Shown piece by piece: positions 37,443-46,049 of a stretch of 64,000 nucleotides of DNA. The position numbers and the translations under genes were made by a program. The notes beneath the pieces are model-generated. The model ran no database searches. It saw nothing but the letters and a program-made list of their open reading frames with translations, and was not told the DNA's origin. The number at the start of each line of letters is the position of its first letter. Position 1 is the first letter of the stretch. Source of the DNA: an uncultured Eubacteriales bacterium (GTDB lineage Bacteria; Bacillota; Clostridia; Lachnospirales; Lachnospiraceae). The stretch lies in the NCBI GenBank assembly GCA_949292785.1, contig CASFBK010000014.1, positions 1 to 64,000 of the forward strand. The letters run 5' to 3'.

Positions 37443-38639
37443 ATGAATATTATAAAAAAATACTGGGATTCAGTTTACATATATGTATTACTTCTGGTTC
37501 CCGGTTTATGCATGTGCGCAGGAATATTCTGGACAGTCTGTAAATGGAGGGGACTATATCCGAATTTAGCATGGAGTGAAATTATAGTGTTTGATGGCAG
37601 TCAGCTTGTATATCTTGCAGTTGCCTTATTTTTTATATACCGGAATAAAAAAGATTCTTCTTATATTTCTGAACATTTAATGTATGTAAAAGGTTTTATC
37701 ATTTTTGCATTATTCCTGCAATATAATTTTATCCTATATTTGTTTTCGTCCGTTTATGTATGGGAATGTACCTTTCTCTTTTTTGCAATTATTGTATTTT
37801 TGTTTGACAGTAAATTGATGCTTTTGAATATAATGTCATATTTCTGTTCCTTGCTGGTGGCACATATTTTAAGACCGGAGAAATTCCTTCCCCTGGAACA
37901 AGCGAATTTACCGGAAATAATTGCATATAGAGTGGTTATTTTTATCCTTACTGCGTTTTGCATTATGATTATTGTATATTTTGTTGAGCGTTTTCTGATG
38001 CAGGCGAGAGAAAGTAATGAGGAAAATATACACCTGATGAAAAAACAGCTGGAATATTATAAGGACATGGAGTTTTTAGATACGGAGATTAGAAAATTCC
38101 GTCATGATATAAAAAATCATTTTATTTGTATGGAGTCGCTTTTACACAATGGTAATGTAGAAGAACTGCAGCAATATTTTTCAGATTTGCAACAGTCAAT
38201 TTCATTTCAGAAAAAAATGTATTTTTCCGGAAATGAAATCGTGGATGCCATCCTACAGCATGATTTGCCACATTATTGTAAGGAAGAAGTGAATGTTACA
38301 ATATACGGAAATCTGCCTTGTATTGGGAACGTTTCTGCAATGGATTTATGTACTCTGTTTTCAAATCTTCTTTCAAATGCCATTACTTCCGCAAATCAAT
38401 GCGTTGGCATTTCAGATTCCCAGCTTACGATACATTTTTCGAGCGGAGAAAAATATTTTTCCATTGCAATGTCAAATAGCATTCTAAACAAGAGTAGTAT
38501 AAAAAGCAGAAAAAAGCAGGACAGGAATCATGGTTTTGGCATTAATAAAATAAAAAATGTATTAGAGAAGTATGATGGAAGATTTGAACTGAATGTAGGG
38601 CAGGAAATATTGACAATAAAAGTATATCTTCCTATTTAG
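37443..38639 (+). CDS. GHKL-type sensor histidine kinase
   Basis: 398 residues. Residues about 10-190 form five to six membrane helices that align with the sensor part of the divergent chemoreceptor. Then come a short coiled coil and the phospho-acceptor FRHDIKNHFICMESLL (about residues 218-233) of the AgrC/GHKL class. The ATPase has N-box FSNLLSNAITSA, where the usual Asp of NLLDNA is Ser, and G-box HGFGINKIKNVLEKYDG. It should phosphorylate the LytTR regulator 25 bases downstream. There is no agrB or agrD nearby, so a cyclic-peptide signal is not supported. AGGAGAA precedes the ATG. Confidence 0.87.
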   Translation: MNIIKKYWDSVYIYVLLLVPGLCMCAGIFWTVCKWRGLYPNLAWSEIIVFDGSQLVYLAVALFFIYRNKKDSSYISEHLMYVKGFIIFALFLQYNFILYLFSSVYVWECTFLFFAIIVFLFDSKLMLLNIMSYFCSLLVAHILRPEKFLPLEQANLPEIIAYRVVIFILTAFCIMIIVYFVERFLMQARESNEENIHLMKKQLEYYKDMEFLDTEIRKFRHDIKNHFICMESLLHNGNVEELQQYFSDLQQSISFQKKMYFSGNEIVDAILQHDLPHYCKEEVNVTIYGNLPCIGNVSAMDLCTLFSNLLSNAITSANQCVGISDSQLTIHFSSGEKYFSIAMSNSILNKSSIKSRKKQDRNHGFGINKIKNVLEKYDGRFELNVGQEILTIKVYLPI

Positions 38640-38664
38640 ATATTACCATACAAAGGAGAATTAA

Positions 38665-39378
38665 ATGAAAATAGTATTATGCGATGACCAGAAAAGTGTT
38701 TCGGATGAATTGGGGCGTTTCATAAAAAAGTTTGATGAAAAAAATCAGCAGCAGAATGAATTTTTGTATTTTTCAAAGCCTTCCACATTATTTGAATATA
38801 TGCAGGAAGAGACAGTCGATCTTATCTTTATGGACCTTGAATTTTGTAATGCGTCAGATGACGGAATTATCTGGCTGAAAAAAATAAAAATGCATTTTCC
38901 ACGTACTGTTGTTATTATTCTTACAGCATATGAAAATCGCTATAAAGAGGGATATGAAGCAAGGGCTTTTCGTTTTATGACAAAGCCGATTGAAGAAAAA
39001 GAGTTATTTGAGTATCTGCGTGTTAGCATGGAGGAGCTTTGGCTTACAAAAAGTATTTCTTTAATGAGACGTGGGATTCCATATAATATTTCAATTCGGG
39101 ATATTTGTTATTTTTCGGCTCAGTCCGGTGGAAGTGAGTTATGGACCACAACAGATATGTATTGCTGTGAGGAAAGCCTGTTACAATGGGAGCAGCGGTT
39201 GCCAAAGACTATTTTTTTCCGCTGCCATAGCAAGTATCTGGTGAATCTGGCTCGTGTGACCAAGTTTGAAAATCAGGTTTTAACCCTGGTTGATGGAGAG
39301 AAGATACCGGTTTCGCGCAGAAGATGGAAAGCATTTCAACTGGCATATATGAAGTTTGATACAAAAGATTTTTTGTAA
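38665..39378 (+). CDS. LytTR-family response regulator
   Basis: 237 residues. The receiver domain (about 1-120) has D7-D8, phospho-acceptor D57 in LIFMDLEF, Thr in IILTAY and Lys in MTKPIE. The LytTR DNA-binding domain (about 130-235) includes IRDICYFSAQSGG, FFRCHSKYLVNLARV and KIPVSRRRWKAF. It is co-transcribed with the GHKL kinase. The tandem TGGTCA repeat upstream of the kinase gene is a plausible target, which would make the system autoregulated. No obvious separate target gene is adjacent, apart from the phospholipid genes that follow. Confidence 0.92.
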   Translation: MKIVLCDDQKSVSDELGRFIKKFDEKNQQQNEFLYFSKPSTLFEYMQEETVDLIFMDLEFCNASDDGIIWLKKIKMHFPRTVVIILTAYENRYKEGYEARAFRFMTKPIEEKELFEYLRVSMEELWLTKSISLMRRGIPYNISIRDICYFSAQSGGSELWTTTDMYCCEESLLQWEQRLPKTIFFRCHSKYLVNLARVTKFENQVLTLVDGEKIPVSRRRWKAFQLAYMKFDTKDFL

Positions 39379-39430
39379 AATCTTTGTAAATTTTAAGAAT
39401 TAATTAAGTGGACTATTTGTCGAAATCTGG

Positions 39431-39436
39431 TATAAT
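39431..39436 (+). promoter_or_regulatory. -10 element before the phospholipid gene cluster
   Basis: TATAAT preceded by TGG gives an extended -10 (TGGTATAAT at 39428-39436), about 32 bases before the ATG at 39468. No good -35 is seen. Confidence 0.45.
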
Positions 39437-39467
39437 ATTCTTTAGTTGCAGTATGAGGAGACGAGGC

Positions 39468-40154
39468 ATGAAGGAAAAGAAGAATAAAAAGATTTCGGCA
39501 TATTCGTATATCGCTTTGCCATTATTAGCATGTCTGGCAGTAAATTTTCTTGTGTATTCAATTATCGCACCGATGACAGACAGCTGGAAACATTATGATT
39601 TAACCACGGCTTTTGACCGGGCGGTTCCTGTGATACCGGAATTCGTAATTATATATTTGGGATGTTATATTTTCTGGGTGGTGAATTACATCTTAATTGC
39701 AGCGCAGGGAAAGGAATATTGTTATCGTTTTGCAACGGCAGATATTATGGCTCGATTGCCCTGTTTGCTGTTTTTCCTGTTTCTGCCAACGACAAATGTG
39801 CGACCGGTGCTGGCGGATGGCGGTATATGGGAGTTTGTTTTACAGTTTGTATATGATATGGATGCTCCAACCCGGTTATTTCCATCGATACATTGTCTGG
39901 TCAGCTGGTTTTGCTATATCGGAATCCGGGGGCGAAAGAATATTCCAAAGTGGTATCAGATATTTTCCTGTATCTTTGCACTGCTTGTCTGTGCCTCTAC
40001 ACAGTTTACAAAGCAGCATTATATTGTAGATGTGTTTGGCGGAATCATTATTGCAGAAGTAACTTATTATATATCATTCCACACAAATTGTTACCGCCTG
40101 CTGGAACGTATATGTGATAGGATATGGGAAAGGATTTATAAGCGTGGAAAGTAA
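39468..40154 (+). CDS. PAP2-superfamily membrane phosphatase or phosphotransferase
   Basis: 228 residues with about six membrane helices. The catalytic motifs of the PAP2 superfamily are in the second half: PSIHCLVSW (nucleophile-assisting His) and STQFTKQHYIVDVFGG (the S..T..H....D motif). The N-terminal KYSGDS-type motif is weak (RPVLADGG region), as in the Aur1/inositolphosphotransferase-like branch. It may dephosphorylate a lipid phosphate or transfer a head group. The ATG at 39468 has GAGGAGACGAGG upstream. It is the first of four closely packed genes for membrane lipids. Confidence 0.75.
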   Translation: MKEKKNKKISAYSYIALPLLACLAVNFLVYSIIAPMTDSWKHYDLTTAFDRAVPVIPEFVIIYLGCYIFWVVNYILIAAQGKEYCYRFATADIMARLPCLLFFLFLPTTNVRPVLADGGIWEFVLQFVYDMDAPTRLFPSIHCLVSWFCYIGIRGRKNIPKWYQIFSCIFALLVCASTQFTKQHYIVDVFGGIIIAEVTYYISFHTNCYRLLERICDRIWERIYKRGK

Positions 40155-41172
40155 GAAAAAGAAGATTGGAAATGTGTTGTTTCTTGGGATTGTATTTCTG
40201 CTGACACTTTATAGTGTGTTTCACGGGGAAGACCTGCATGCAGTTGTAGAAGCAATACGTGAGGTCAAGCCTGGATATATCATAGCAGCGGGAGCAGCAG
40301 TTATATTTTTTATCTGGGGAGAATCCATTATTATCCATTATATGTTCGGAACCTTAAGTATTAAGACAAAGAAAAGAACCTGTTTTCTGTATTCCTGTGT
40401 GGGCTTTTTTTTCAGTGCAATTACACCGTCAGCGACCGGTGGACAGCCGGCACAGATTTATTATATGCGTAAGAATAAAATTCCAATTCCAGTGGCTACA
40501 TTGGTTCTGATGATTGTTACAATTACATATAAATCAGTATTAGTCTTTATTGGTCTGTTTGTAGCATTTTTTCAAAAGGGATTTGTACATCGGTATTTAG
40601 AAGGGATTCTTCCCATATTTTACCTTGGAGTAGCATTAAATGTATTCTGTTGTATTTTCATGTCGTTTTTGGTGTTTTCTCCGAATCTTGCCAAGAATAT
40701 GCTGATAAAGGGGATGCATGTGTTAGAGCGTATTCATCTTATGAAGAAGAAGCCGGAACGTAAAGTGAAATTAGAAGCTTCCATGGAACATTATGAAGCA
40801 GCGGCAGAATATTTTAAGAGTCATAAGAAAGTAATCGGAAATGTATTGATGATTACTTTTCTGCAACGATTTGCGTTGTTCTTTGTAACATGGTTCGTTT
40901 ATAAGGCATTTCGTTTAAGTGGAACCGGCATATATGATGTGGTAATGCTGCAGGCAGTAGTATCCGTGTCGGTAGATATGCTTCCGTTGCCGGGAGGAAT
41001 GGGAATTAGTGAGAATTTATTCCTGATAATTTTTAAAGGTGTTTTTGCCGGAAGTCTTTTGCTTCCGGGAATGGTGTTAAGCCGGGGAATTGCATATTAT
41101 GTACAACTGCTGTTTAGCGCGGTGATGACAGGTGTGGCACATTTTACGATAGGATATTCACAAACAGAGTGA
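40144..41172 (+). CDS. Flippase-like protein (lysylphosphatidylglycerol synthase membrane-domain family)
   Basis: 342 residues with about eight membrane helices. Family blocks are TPSATGGQPAQIYYMRKNKIP and PLPGGMGISENLFLIIF. The family (UPF0104) includes the flippase half of MprF and many stand-alone proteins thought to move lipids across the membrane. There is no synthase domain. I prefer the GTG at 40144, with AAAGGA 9 bases upstream, over the GTG at 40114; either way the gene overlaps the PAP2 gene, so translation is coupled. The neighbours make a lipid substrate likely. Confidence 0.8.
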   Translation: MESKKKKIGNVLFLGIVFLLTLYSVFHGEDLHAVVEAIREVKPGYIIAAGAAVIFFIWGESIIIHYMFGTLSIKTKKRTCFLYSCVGFFFSAITPSATGGQPAQIYYMRKNKIPIPVATLVLMIVTITYKSVLVFIGLFVAFFQKGFVHRYLEGILPIFYLGVALNVFCCIFMSFLVFSPNLAKNMLIKGMHVLERIHLMKKKPERKVKLEASMEHYEAAAEYFKSHKKVIGNVLMITFLQRFALFFVTWFVYKAFRLSGTGIYDVVMLQAVVSVSVDMLPLPGGMGISENLFLIIFKGVFAGSLLLPGMVLSRGIAYYVQLLFSAVMTGVAHFTIGYSQTE

Positions 41173-41196
41173 TGAGAAAGAAACGGGGAAAGAGAA

Positions 41197-41871
41197 ATGA
41201 TAGGATTTTATAATTATTCGGTAATATTAACGTATGTTAGTCTGTTGTCTTCTGTGTTTGGAATGACACAGGCAATTCATGGAAGATTCAAAACAGCGAT
41301 TTTTTGTCTGGCATTATCTGGTCTGTGTGATATGTTTGATGGAAAAATCGCCCGGGCAATGAAGAACCGGACAGAGGATGAGAAATCATTTGGTATCCAG
41401 ATAGATTCGCTGTGTGACATGGTCTGTTTTGGAGTATTCCCGGCAATGATTTGTTATCTTCTGGGAGTACGCGGTGTAATTGGAATGATAGTAATTGCCA
41501 TTTACTGTATCAATTCAGTGATACGTCTGGCATACTTTAATGTGATGGAAGCAAAGAATGCATTGGTATCGGAAGATGGAGAGAAGTTTTATAAGGGACT
41601 GCCCATTACCTCAATGGCTATCGTGCTGCCTCTTGTTTTTATGGTTCAGTTTTTTATACCGGATTATGCTTTTCGTATCTGCCTGTATGCAGCGTTGCTC
41701 ATCGTAGGTATTTTGTTTGTGGTTGATTTTAAATTAAAAAAGCCAAAGAATTCTACCTTGGCAGTATTAGTGGTAATCGTTGCTATTGCTTTGGCTATAA
41801 TGATTACATTTACACAATATAGGGTAGAGTTCCGTGCAATCTGGCCGTGGATGCAGATGGTACGAAGATAG
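41197..41871 (+). CDS. pssA: CDP-diacylglycerol-serine O-phosphatidyltransferase
   Basis: 224 residues with about six membrane helices. The CDP-alcohol phosphotransferase signature reads DMFDGKIARAMKNR followed by FGIQIDSLCDM, giving the DG..AR..G..D..D order. It joins CDP-diacylglycerol and serine to make phosphatidylserine. The next gene, psd, which starts 12 bases later, uses that product, which supports serine rather than another alcohol as substrate. Confidence 0.9.
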   Translation: MIGFYNYSVILTYVSLLSSVFGMTQAIHGRFKTAIFCLALSGLCDMFDGKIARAMKNRTEDEKSFGIQIDSLCDMVCFGVFPAMICYLLGVRGVIGMIVIAIYCINSVIRLAYFNVMEAKNALVSEDGEKFYKGLPITSMAIVLPLVFMVQFFIPDYAFRICLYAALLIVGILFVVDFKLKKPKNSTLAVLVVIVAIALAIMITFTQYRVEFRAIWPWMQMVRR

Positions 41872-41883
41872 AAAGGAAGAACA

Positions 41884-42753
41884 ATGAAGTACATAGATCG
41901 CAACGGAAATATCACCATAGAAGATTCCGGACAGGATAAACTGTTGTACTGGATGTATAATAGTCCTATTGGCAGAAAACTATTAAAAATTTTAATAAAG
42001 CCCGGTATCTCTAAGGCGGCGGGGTGGCTCTTGAATCAGCGGTGTTCTAAGATATTGATTCAACCGTTTATTCGAAAGAATCATATTGATATGAGCCTTT
42101 ATGAAGAAAAGGATTATGAGTCTTACAATGATTTTTTCATCAGACAGATACGAAAGGAATGTCGCCCGATAGAAGGAGATGAAAATACGCTTATCAGTCC
42201 TTGTGATGGGAAATTAAGTGTTTATCCGGTGGAAGAGGATAGCCGATTTAAAATAAAAAATACAGAGTATACATTGGAGTCCCTGCTGCGTTCTAAGAGG
42301 CTTGCTAAAAAATATCAGGGTGGTTATGTATGTGTCTTTCGATTGACGGTAGATGATTACCATCGTTTCTGTTATGTGGATAATGGTAGAAAGTCTAAAA
42401 ATTATCGTATCCCGGGCGTGTTCCATACGGTGAATCCTGCTGCCAATGATGTGTGTCCGATATATAAGGAAAATACCAGAGAGTTTTCTTTGCTAAAGAG
42501 TGAACACTTCAAGACGATTCTGATGATGGAAGTGGGAGCGCTTATGGTAGGAAGAATTGTGAATCATCAGGAAGAAGCCAATGTGTCAAGAGGAATGGAG
42601 AAAGGAACCTTTGAATTCGGCGGTTCTACTGTGATTTTGATGTTACAGAAAAATGCAGTAACATTGGAAAAAGATATATTGCAGAATACCCAAAATGGCT
42701 ATGAGACCATTGTGAAGATGGGAGAGCAGATAGGAAAAAAATGGCAGGTCTAG
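41884..42753 (+). CDS. psd: Phosphatidylserine decarboxylase proenzyme
   Basis: 289 residues. It converts phosphatidylserine to phosphatidylethanolamine. The self-cleavage site is GGST in FEFGGSTVIL (about residues 248-251), where the Ser becomes the pyruvoyl group. Other family blocks are SYNDFFIRQIR, LISPCDGKLSVYP, FRLTVDDYHRF and HTVNP. It ends the lipid operon; the stop codon TAG lies in the loop of the terminator hairpin. Confidence 0.95.
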   Translation: MKYIDRNGNITIEDSGQDKLLYWMYNSPIGRKLLKILIKPGISKAAGWLLNQRCSKILIQPFIRKNHIDMSLYEEKDYESYNDFFIRQIRKECRPIEGDENTLISPCDGKLSVYPVEEDSRFKIKNTEYTLESLLRSKRLAKKYQGGYVCVFRLTVDDYHRFCYVDNGRKSKNYRIPGVFHTVNPAANDVCPIYKENTREFSLLKSEHFKTILMMEVGALMVGRIVNHQEEANVSRGMEKGTFEFGGSTVILMLQKNAVTLEKDILQNTQNGYETIVKMGEQIGKKWQV

Positions 42754-42767
42754 GATCTGCTTTTTTT
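42744..42767 (+). terminator. Terminator overlapping the psd stop codon
   Basis: GCAGGTC and GATCTGC (one G-T pair) flank the loop TAG, which is the psd stop codon (42751-42753), followed by T7. Confidence 0.65.
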
Positions 42768-42821
42768 ATATCAAATTTCGATTAAAAGGTGTTAAATTTT
42801 TGAAATATGATACTACATTTA

Positions 42822-42850
42822 TTGAATTATGATGAGGATAGAGGTATAAT
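42822..42850 (+). promoter_or_regulatory. Promoter of the binding protein/chemoreceptor pair
   Basis: TTGAAT (42822-42827), 17 bases, TATAAT (42845-42850), followed by a short leader to the ATG at 42893. Confidence 0.6.
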
Positions 42851-42892
42851 ATATTGTGTATGAGTATTACGAAAGCAAGGGAGGAAATACCA

Positions 42893-44206
42893 ATGAAGAA
42901 AAACAGAATTGGAATGATTACAATGCTGTTACTACTAGCATTTGCCTTGGTTGGATGTGGAAGTGCTAAAAAGGAAACGGGCAGTGTTTACTACCTGAAT
43001 TTTAAGCCGGAAGTGGCAGATGTATGGGAAGAAATTGCAAGCACCTATACAGAGGAAACCGGAGTGGAGGTAAAGGTAATTACAGCGGCAAGCGGTACCT
43101 ATGAGCAGGTATTGCAGTCCGAAATTGCAAAAAGAGATGCACCAACATTGTTTCAGATTAATGGACCGATCGGATATGAAAGCTGGTCTGAGTTCTGTCT
43201 CGATTTGAAAGATACAGATTTGTATAATCATTTGCTGGATAAAAGTCTTGCGGTAGAAACAGAGGATGGCGTATTTGGAATTCCATACGTAGTAGAGGGT
43301 TATGGTATTATCTATAACGAAAGTATTATGAATAAATATTTTGCACTGCCGGATAAGGCAGTATCCATCTCTTCTACGGACGAGATTACCAGCTATGATT
43401 TATTAAAAGCGGTTGTAGAGGATATGACGCTGCATAAGGAGCAGCTTGGAATAGAAGGAGCATTTGCATCTACTTCTCTTGCATCCGGTGAGGACTGGAG
43501 ATGGCAGACACACCTTATGAATATGCCGATTTATTATGAATTCGCGGATAAAGATGTCAGTGATTTGGATGAGATCGATTTTACATATGCGGACAATTTT
43601 AAAAATATTTTTGATTTATATGTAAATAATTCCACCACTGAGCCTTCTCAGTTGGGAAGCAAGACGGTAAACGATTCCATGGAAGAATTTGCGCTTGGAA
43701 AAGCGGCGATGGTTCAAAACGGTAACTGGGCATGGAGCCAGATTAGTGCCGTAAGTGGAAATGTAGTTTCCGAAGATGATGTGAAGTTCCTGCCTATCTA
43801 TATTGGTGTGGACGGAGAAGAAAGTCAGGGAATCTGTATTGGTACAGAGAACTATTTTAGTGTGAACAGCTGGGCATCTGAGGAAGACCAGAAAGCGACC
43901 ATTGACTTTGTGGAATGGCTTTTTACTTCTGATATTGGGAAAGATTATGTAACTAACAAGCTGGGATTTATATCACCGTTTGATACCTTTGATGATGATG
44001 AGCAGCCGACGGACCCACTGGCACAGCAGGTAATTGAGGCAATGGCAGATGAAAGTCGTCAGAGCGTGGCATGGAACTTTACTGCATTCCCCGGACAGCT
44101 TTTTAAGGACCAGTTCGGAGCAGACCTTTTAGCTTATGTGAAGGGTGAAATGACCTGGAGTGACGTGGTAAGCGATGTAAAGACACAGTGGAAGGAACAA
44201 AAATAA
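42893..44206 (+). CDS. Extracellular solute-binding lipoprotein, family 1
   Basis: 437 residues. The signal peptide ends in the lipobox ALVGC (Cys at about 22). The mature protein has the fold pattern of sugar-type ABC binding proteins: EIASTYTEETGVEVKVIT near the start, FGIPYVVEGYGIIYNE, and GKAAMVQNGNWAWSQI. No permease or ATPase gene is adjacent. Instead a chemoreceptor follows after 30 bases on the same transcript, so the protein may present its ligand to that receptor. GGGAGG precedes the chosen ATG (42893); the frame from 42854 has no such site. Confidence 0.88.
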   Translation: MKKNRIGMITMLLLLAFALVGCGSAKKETGSVYYLNFKPEVADVWEEIASTYTEETGVEVKVITAASGTYEQVLQSEIAKRDAPTLFQINGPIGYESWSEFCLDLKDTDLYNHLLDKSLAVETEDGVFGIPYVVEGYGIIYNESIMNKYFALPDKAVSISSTDEITSYDLLKAVVEDMTLHKEQLGIEGAFASTSLASGEDWRWQTHLMNMPIYYEFADKDVSDLDEIDFTYADNFKNIFDLYVNNSTTEPSQLGSKTVNDSMEEFALGKAAMVQNGNWAWSQISAVSGNVVSEDDVKFLPIYIGVDGEESQGICIGTENYFSVNSWASEEDQKATIDFVEWLFTSDIGKDYVTNKLGFISPFDTFDDDEQPTDPLAQQVIEAMADESRQSVAWNFTAFPGQLFKDQFGADLLAYVKGEMTWSDVVSDVKTQWKEQK

Positions 44207-44236
44207 TCTGTTTATCAGAAGATTGGAGCGAATAAT

Positions 44237-45922
44237 ATGAAGAAAATATTTGGAACCATAAAGGGGAAAGTATCCATTATGATGATTTCCACTTCCATTC
44301 TGCTGATAGCTGGAATTTTGATAGCGTCCAGAATTGTAAGTGAGAAAAATGTAGTTTCACTTTGTGAAAATTATTTATATGATGTGTGTATTTCGGCGTC
44401 AGATACTTTGTATGAAAGTTTCTGGGGAGATACAGAACGAACAGATATGTCAGTACGTCTTGAATTTATTTTAAATAGTGTTGGTATTGATGGAATGAAG
44501 TCCAGTGAAGCGTGTCTGGTAGATACAGATGGAACCTATCTTTACACGAAGGACCGAAGCAAGATGGGAACCGTTATTGAAGGAAACAGTGTTATTCAGG
44601 AGGTTTTAGATACTCTGAATAACGAAGGCGTCATCACGACTGCTGATGTGCGGGAGTGTACTGTAGATGGAGAAGAGAAATATGTAGCCTTCATGTGTAC
44701 TGTAAATAATTGGGTATTATTTGTACAGGCAGATAAGGCAGAAGTAATGGAGCCAATCAATACCATGAATATGTACTGTATGATAGTGGGAGTGATTCTG
44801 GTAGCAGTGATTATTCTTATCGGTTACATGATTACTTCTGTGATTACAAGACCGATTCGCCCATTGACAAAGGTAATTCACTCTATCTCCGAGTTTGACT
44901 TATCCATGCAGGAAAAGATGCCAAAGACCAGGGACGAGATTGGAAATATGGGACTGGCAGTCCTGGATATGAAGGATAAGCTGGCGGAGATTGTGGCAAA
45001 ATTAAGTGCAATTTCCGAAAAGCTGTTAAATAGTTCCGAAGAGTTAAGTGATATTTCTAAGGAAGTAAATATGGCTTCAACAGATAACTCTGCAACAACG
45101 GAAGAGCTTGCGGCAGGAATGGAGGAGACCTCAGCATCTTCTGAGTCCATTAACGAAAGCATTGCGGATATGCAGGATAACGTCATCAATGTAACAGGCA
45201 AGATTAAAGAAGGAACGCAGATGACGTATGATATTATGGAGAAGTCCGAGCAGCTGGCAAGCCAGAGTGAAAAGGCAAATCAGAATACCATGCAGATGTA
45301 TGATGCCATTCGAAAGGTGTCAAAGGATGCGATCGAAAAGGCGTCTGCGGTAGATAAGATTAACGAATTAACCGGCACGATTCAGGAAATCGCAGAAGAG
45401 ACTACATTGTTATCCCTGAATGCATCTATTGAGGCGGCAAGAGCAGGAGAAAACGGAAGAGGCTTTGCAGTTGTGGCAGACCAGATTGGAAAACTTGCGG
45501 AGCAAAGCTCTAGTACTGCCACCAGTATTATTGATATTGTAGACCAGGTAAATGAATCCGTACAGACTTTAATGGATTGTCTGAAACAGACTCTGGAGTT
45601 CCTTGGAACAGAGGTCACCAAGGATTACAGTGATTTCCTTGCGTCTGGAAGGGAATACAAAGAAGCCGCAGAGCAGATACAGAACTTTATGGTAGAAGCG
45701 GAACGGGAAGCAGAGGAACTGGAAAAAGGAATTACTGTCATCACAGAAGCAATCGGAGGAATCAATACCACCATCAACGAATCCGCAGAGGGTGTATCTG
45801 ATATTGCAGGTAAGACCACAGATGTCGTAAATTATACGGAAAATCTCTATGAAATGACAAAAGAATGTAGAGAATTGTCCAAGCAGTTAAATGAAATTAC
45901 TTCCGGATTCAAGATGGAATAG
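44237..45922 (+). CDS. Methyl-accepting chemotaxis protein with extracellular sensor
   Basis: 561 residues. A membrane helix at about 11-30, an extracellular Cache-like domain (about 31-175, with [15 protein letters not shown] and [15 protein letters not shown]), a second helix at about 180-202, HAMP, and a long coiled coil. The signalling tip is present: [40 protein letters not shown]. The extracellular domain is of a size that could bind either a small ligand or the binding lipoprotein encoded just upstream. The start has GGAGCGAAT upstream; the gene ends in a terminator. Confidence 0.93.
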   Translation: MKKIFGTIKGKVSIMMISTSILLIAGILIASRIVSEKNVVSLCENYLYDVCISASDTLYESFWGDTERTDMSVRLEFILNSVGIDGMKSSEACLVDTDGTYLYTKDRSKMGTVIEGNSVIQEVLDTLNNEGVITTADVRECTVDGEEKYVAFMCTVNNWVLFVQADKAEVMEPINTMNMYCMIVGVILVAVIILIGYMITSVITRPIRPLTKVIHSISEFDLSMQEKMPKTRDEIGNMGLAVLDMKDKLAEIVAKLSAISEKLLNSSEELSDISKEVNMASTDNSATTEELAAGMEETSASSESINESIADMQDNVINVTGKIKEGTQMTYDIMEKSEQLASQSEKANQNTMQMYDAIRKVSKDAIEKASAVDKINELTGTIQEIAEETTLLSLNASIEAARAGENGRGFAVVADQIGKLAEQSSSTATSIIDIVDQVNESVQTLMDCLKQTLEFLGTEVTKDYSDFLASGREYKEAAEQIQNFMVEAEREAEELEKGITVITEAIGGINTTINESAEGVSDIAGKTTDVVNYTENLYEMTKECRELSKQLNEITSGFKME

Positions 45923-45946
45923 GATAAATGGAAGCAGGATAATAAG

Positions 45947-45990
45947 AAAAGCGATGTATTGCTAATCAAAGTAGCAGTACATCGCTTTTT
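45947..45990. terminator. Terminator after the chemoreceptor gene
   Basis: AAAAGCGATGTATTGCTA pairs with TAGCAGTACATCGCTTTT (one mismatch), with a T-tail. It can also serve aroA from the opposite side. Confidence 0.8.
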
Positions 45991-46049
45991 AATATAACAT
46001 TTGATATAATAACAGCTCTTAGTTGTGATATGTATTTTATTCGCAACAA

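Noticed and set aside
37443..39378. An Agr-type peptide quorum-sensing system
   Set aside because: The kinase and regulator types fit, but there is no AgrB-like protease or AgrD-like peptide gene nearby, and the sensor matches that of a chemoreceptor instead.
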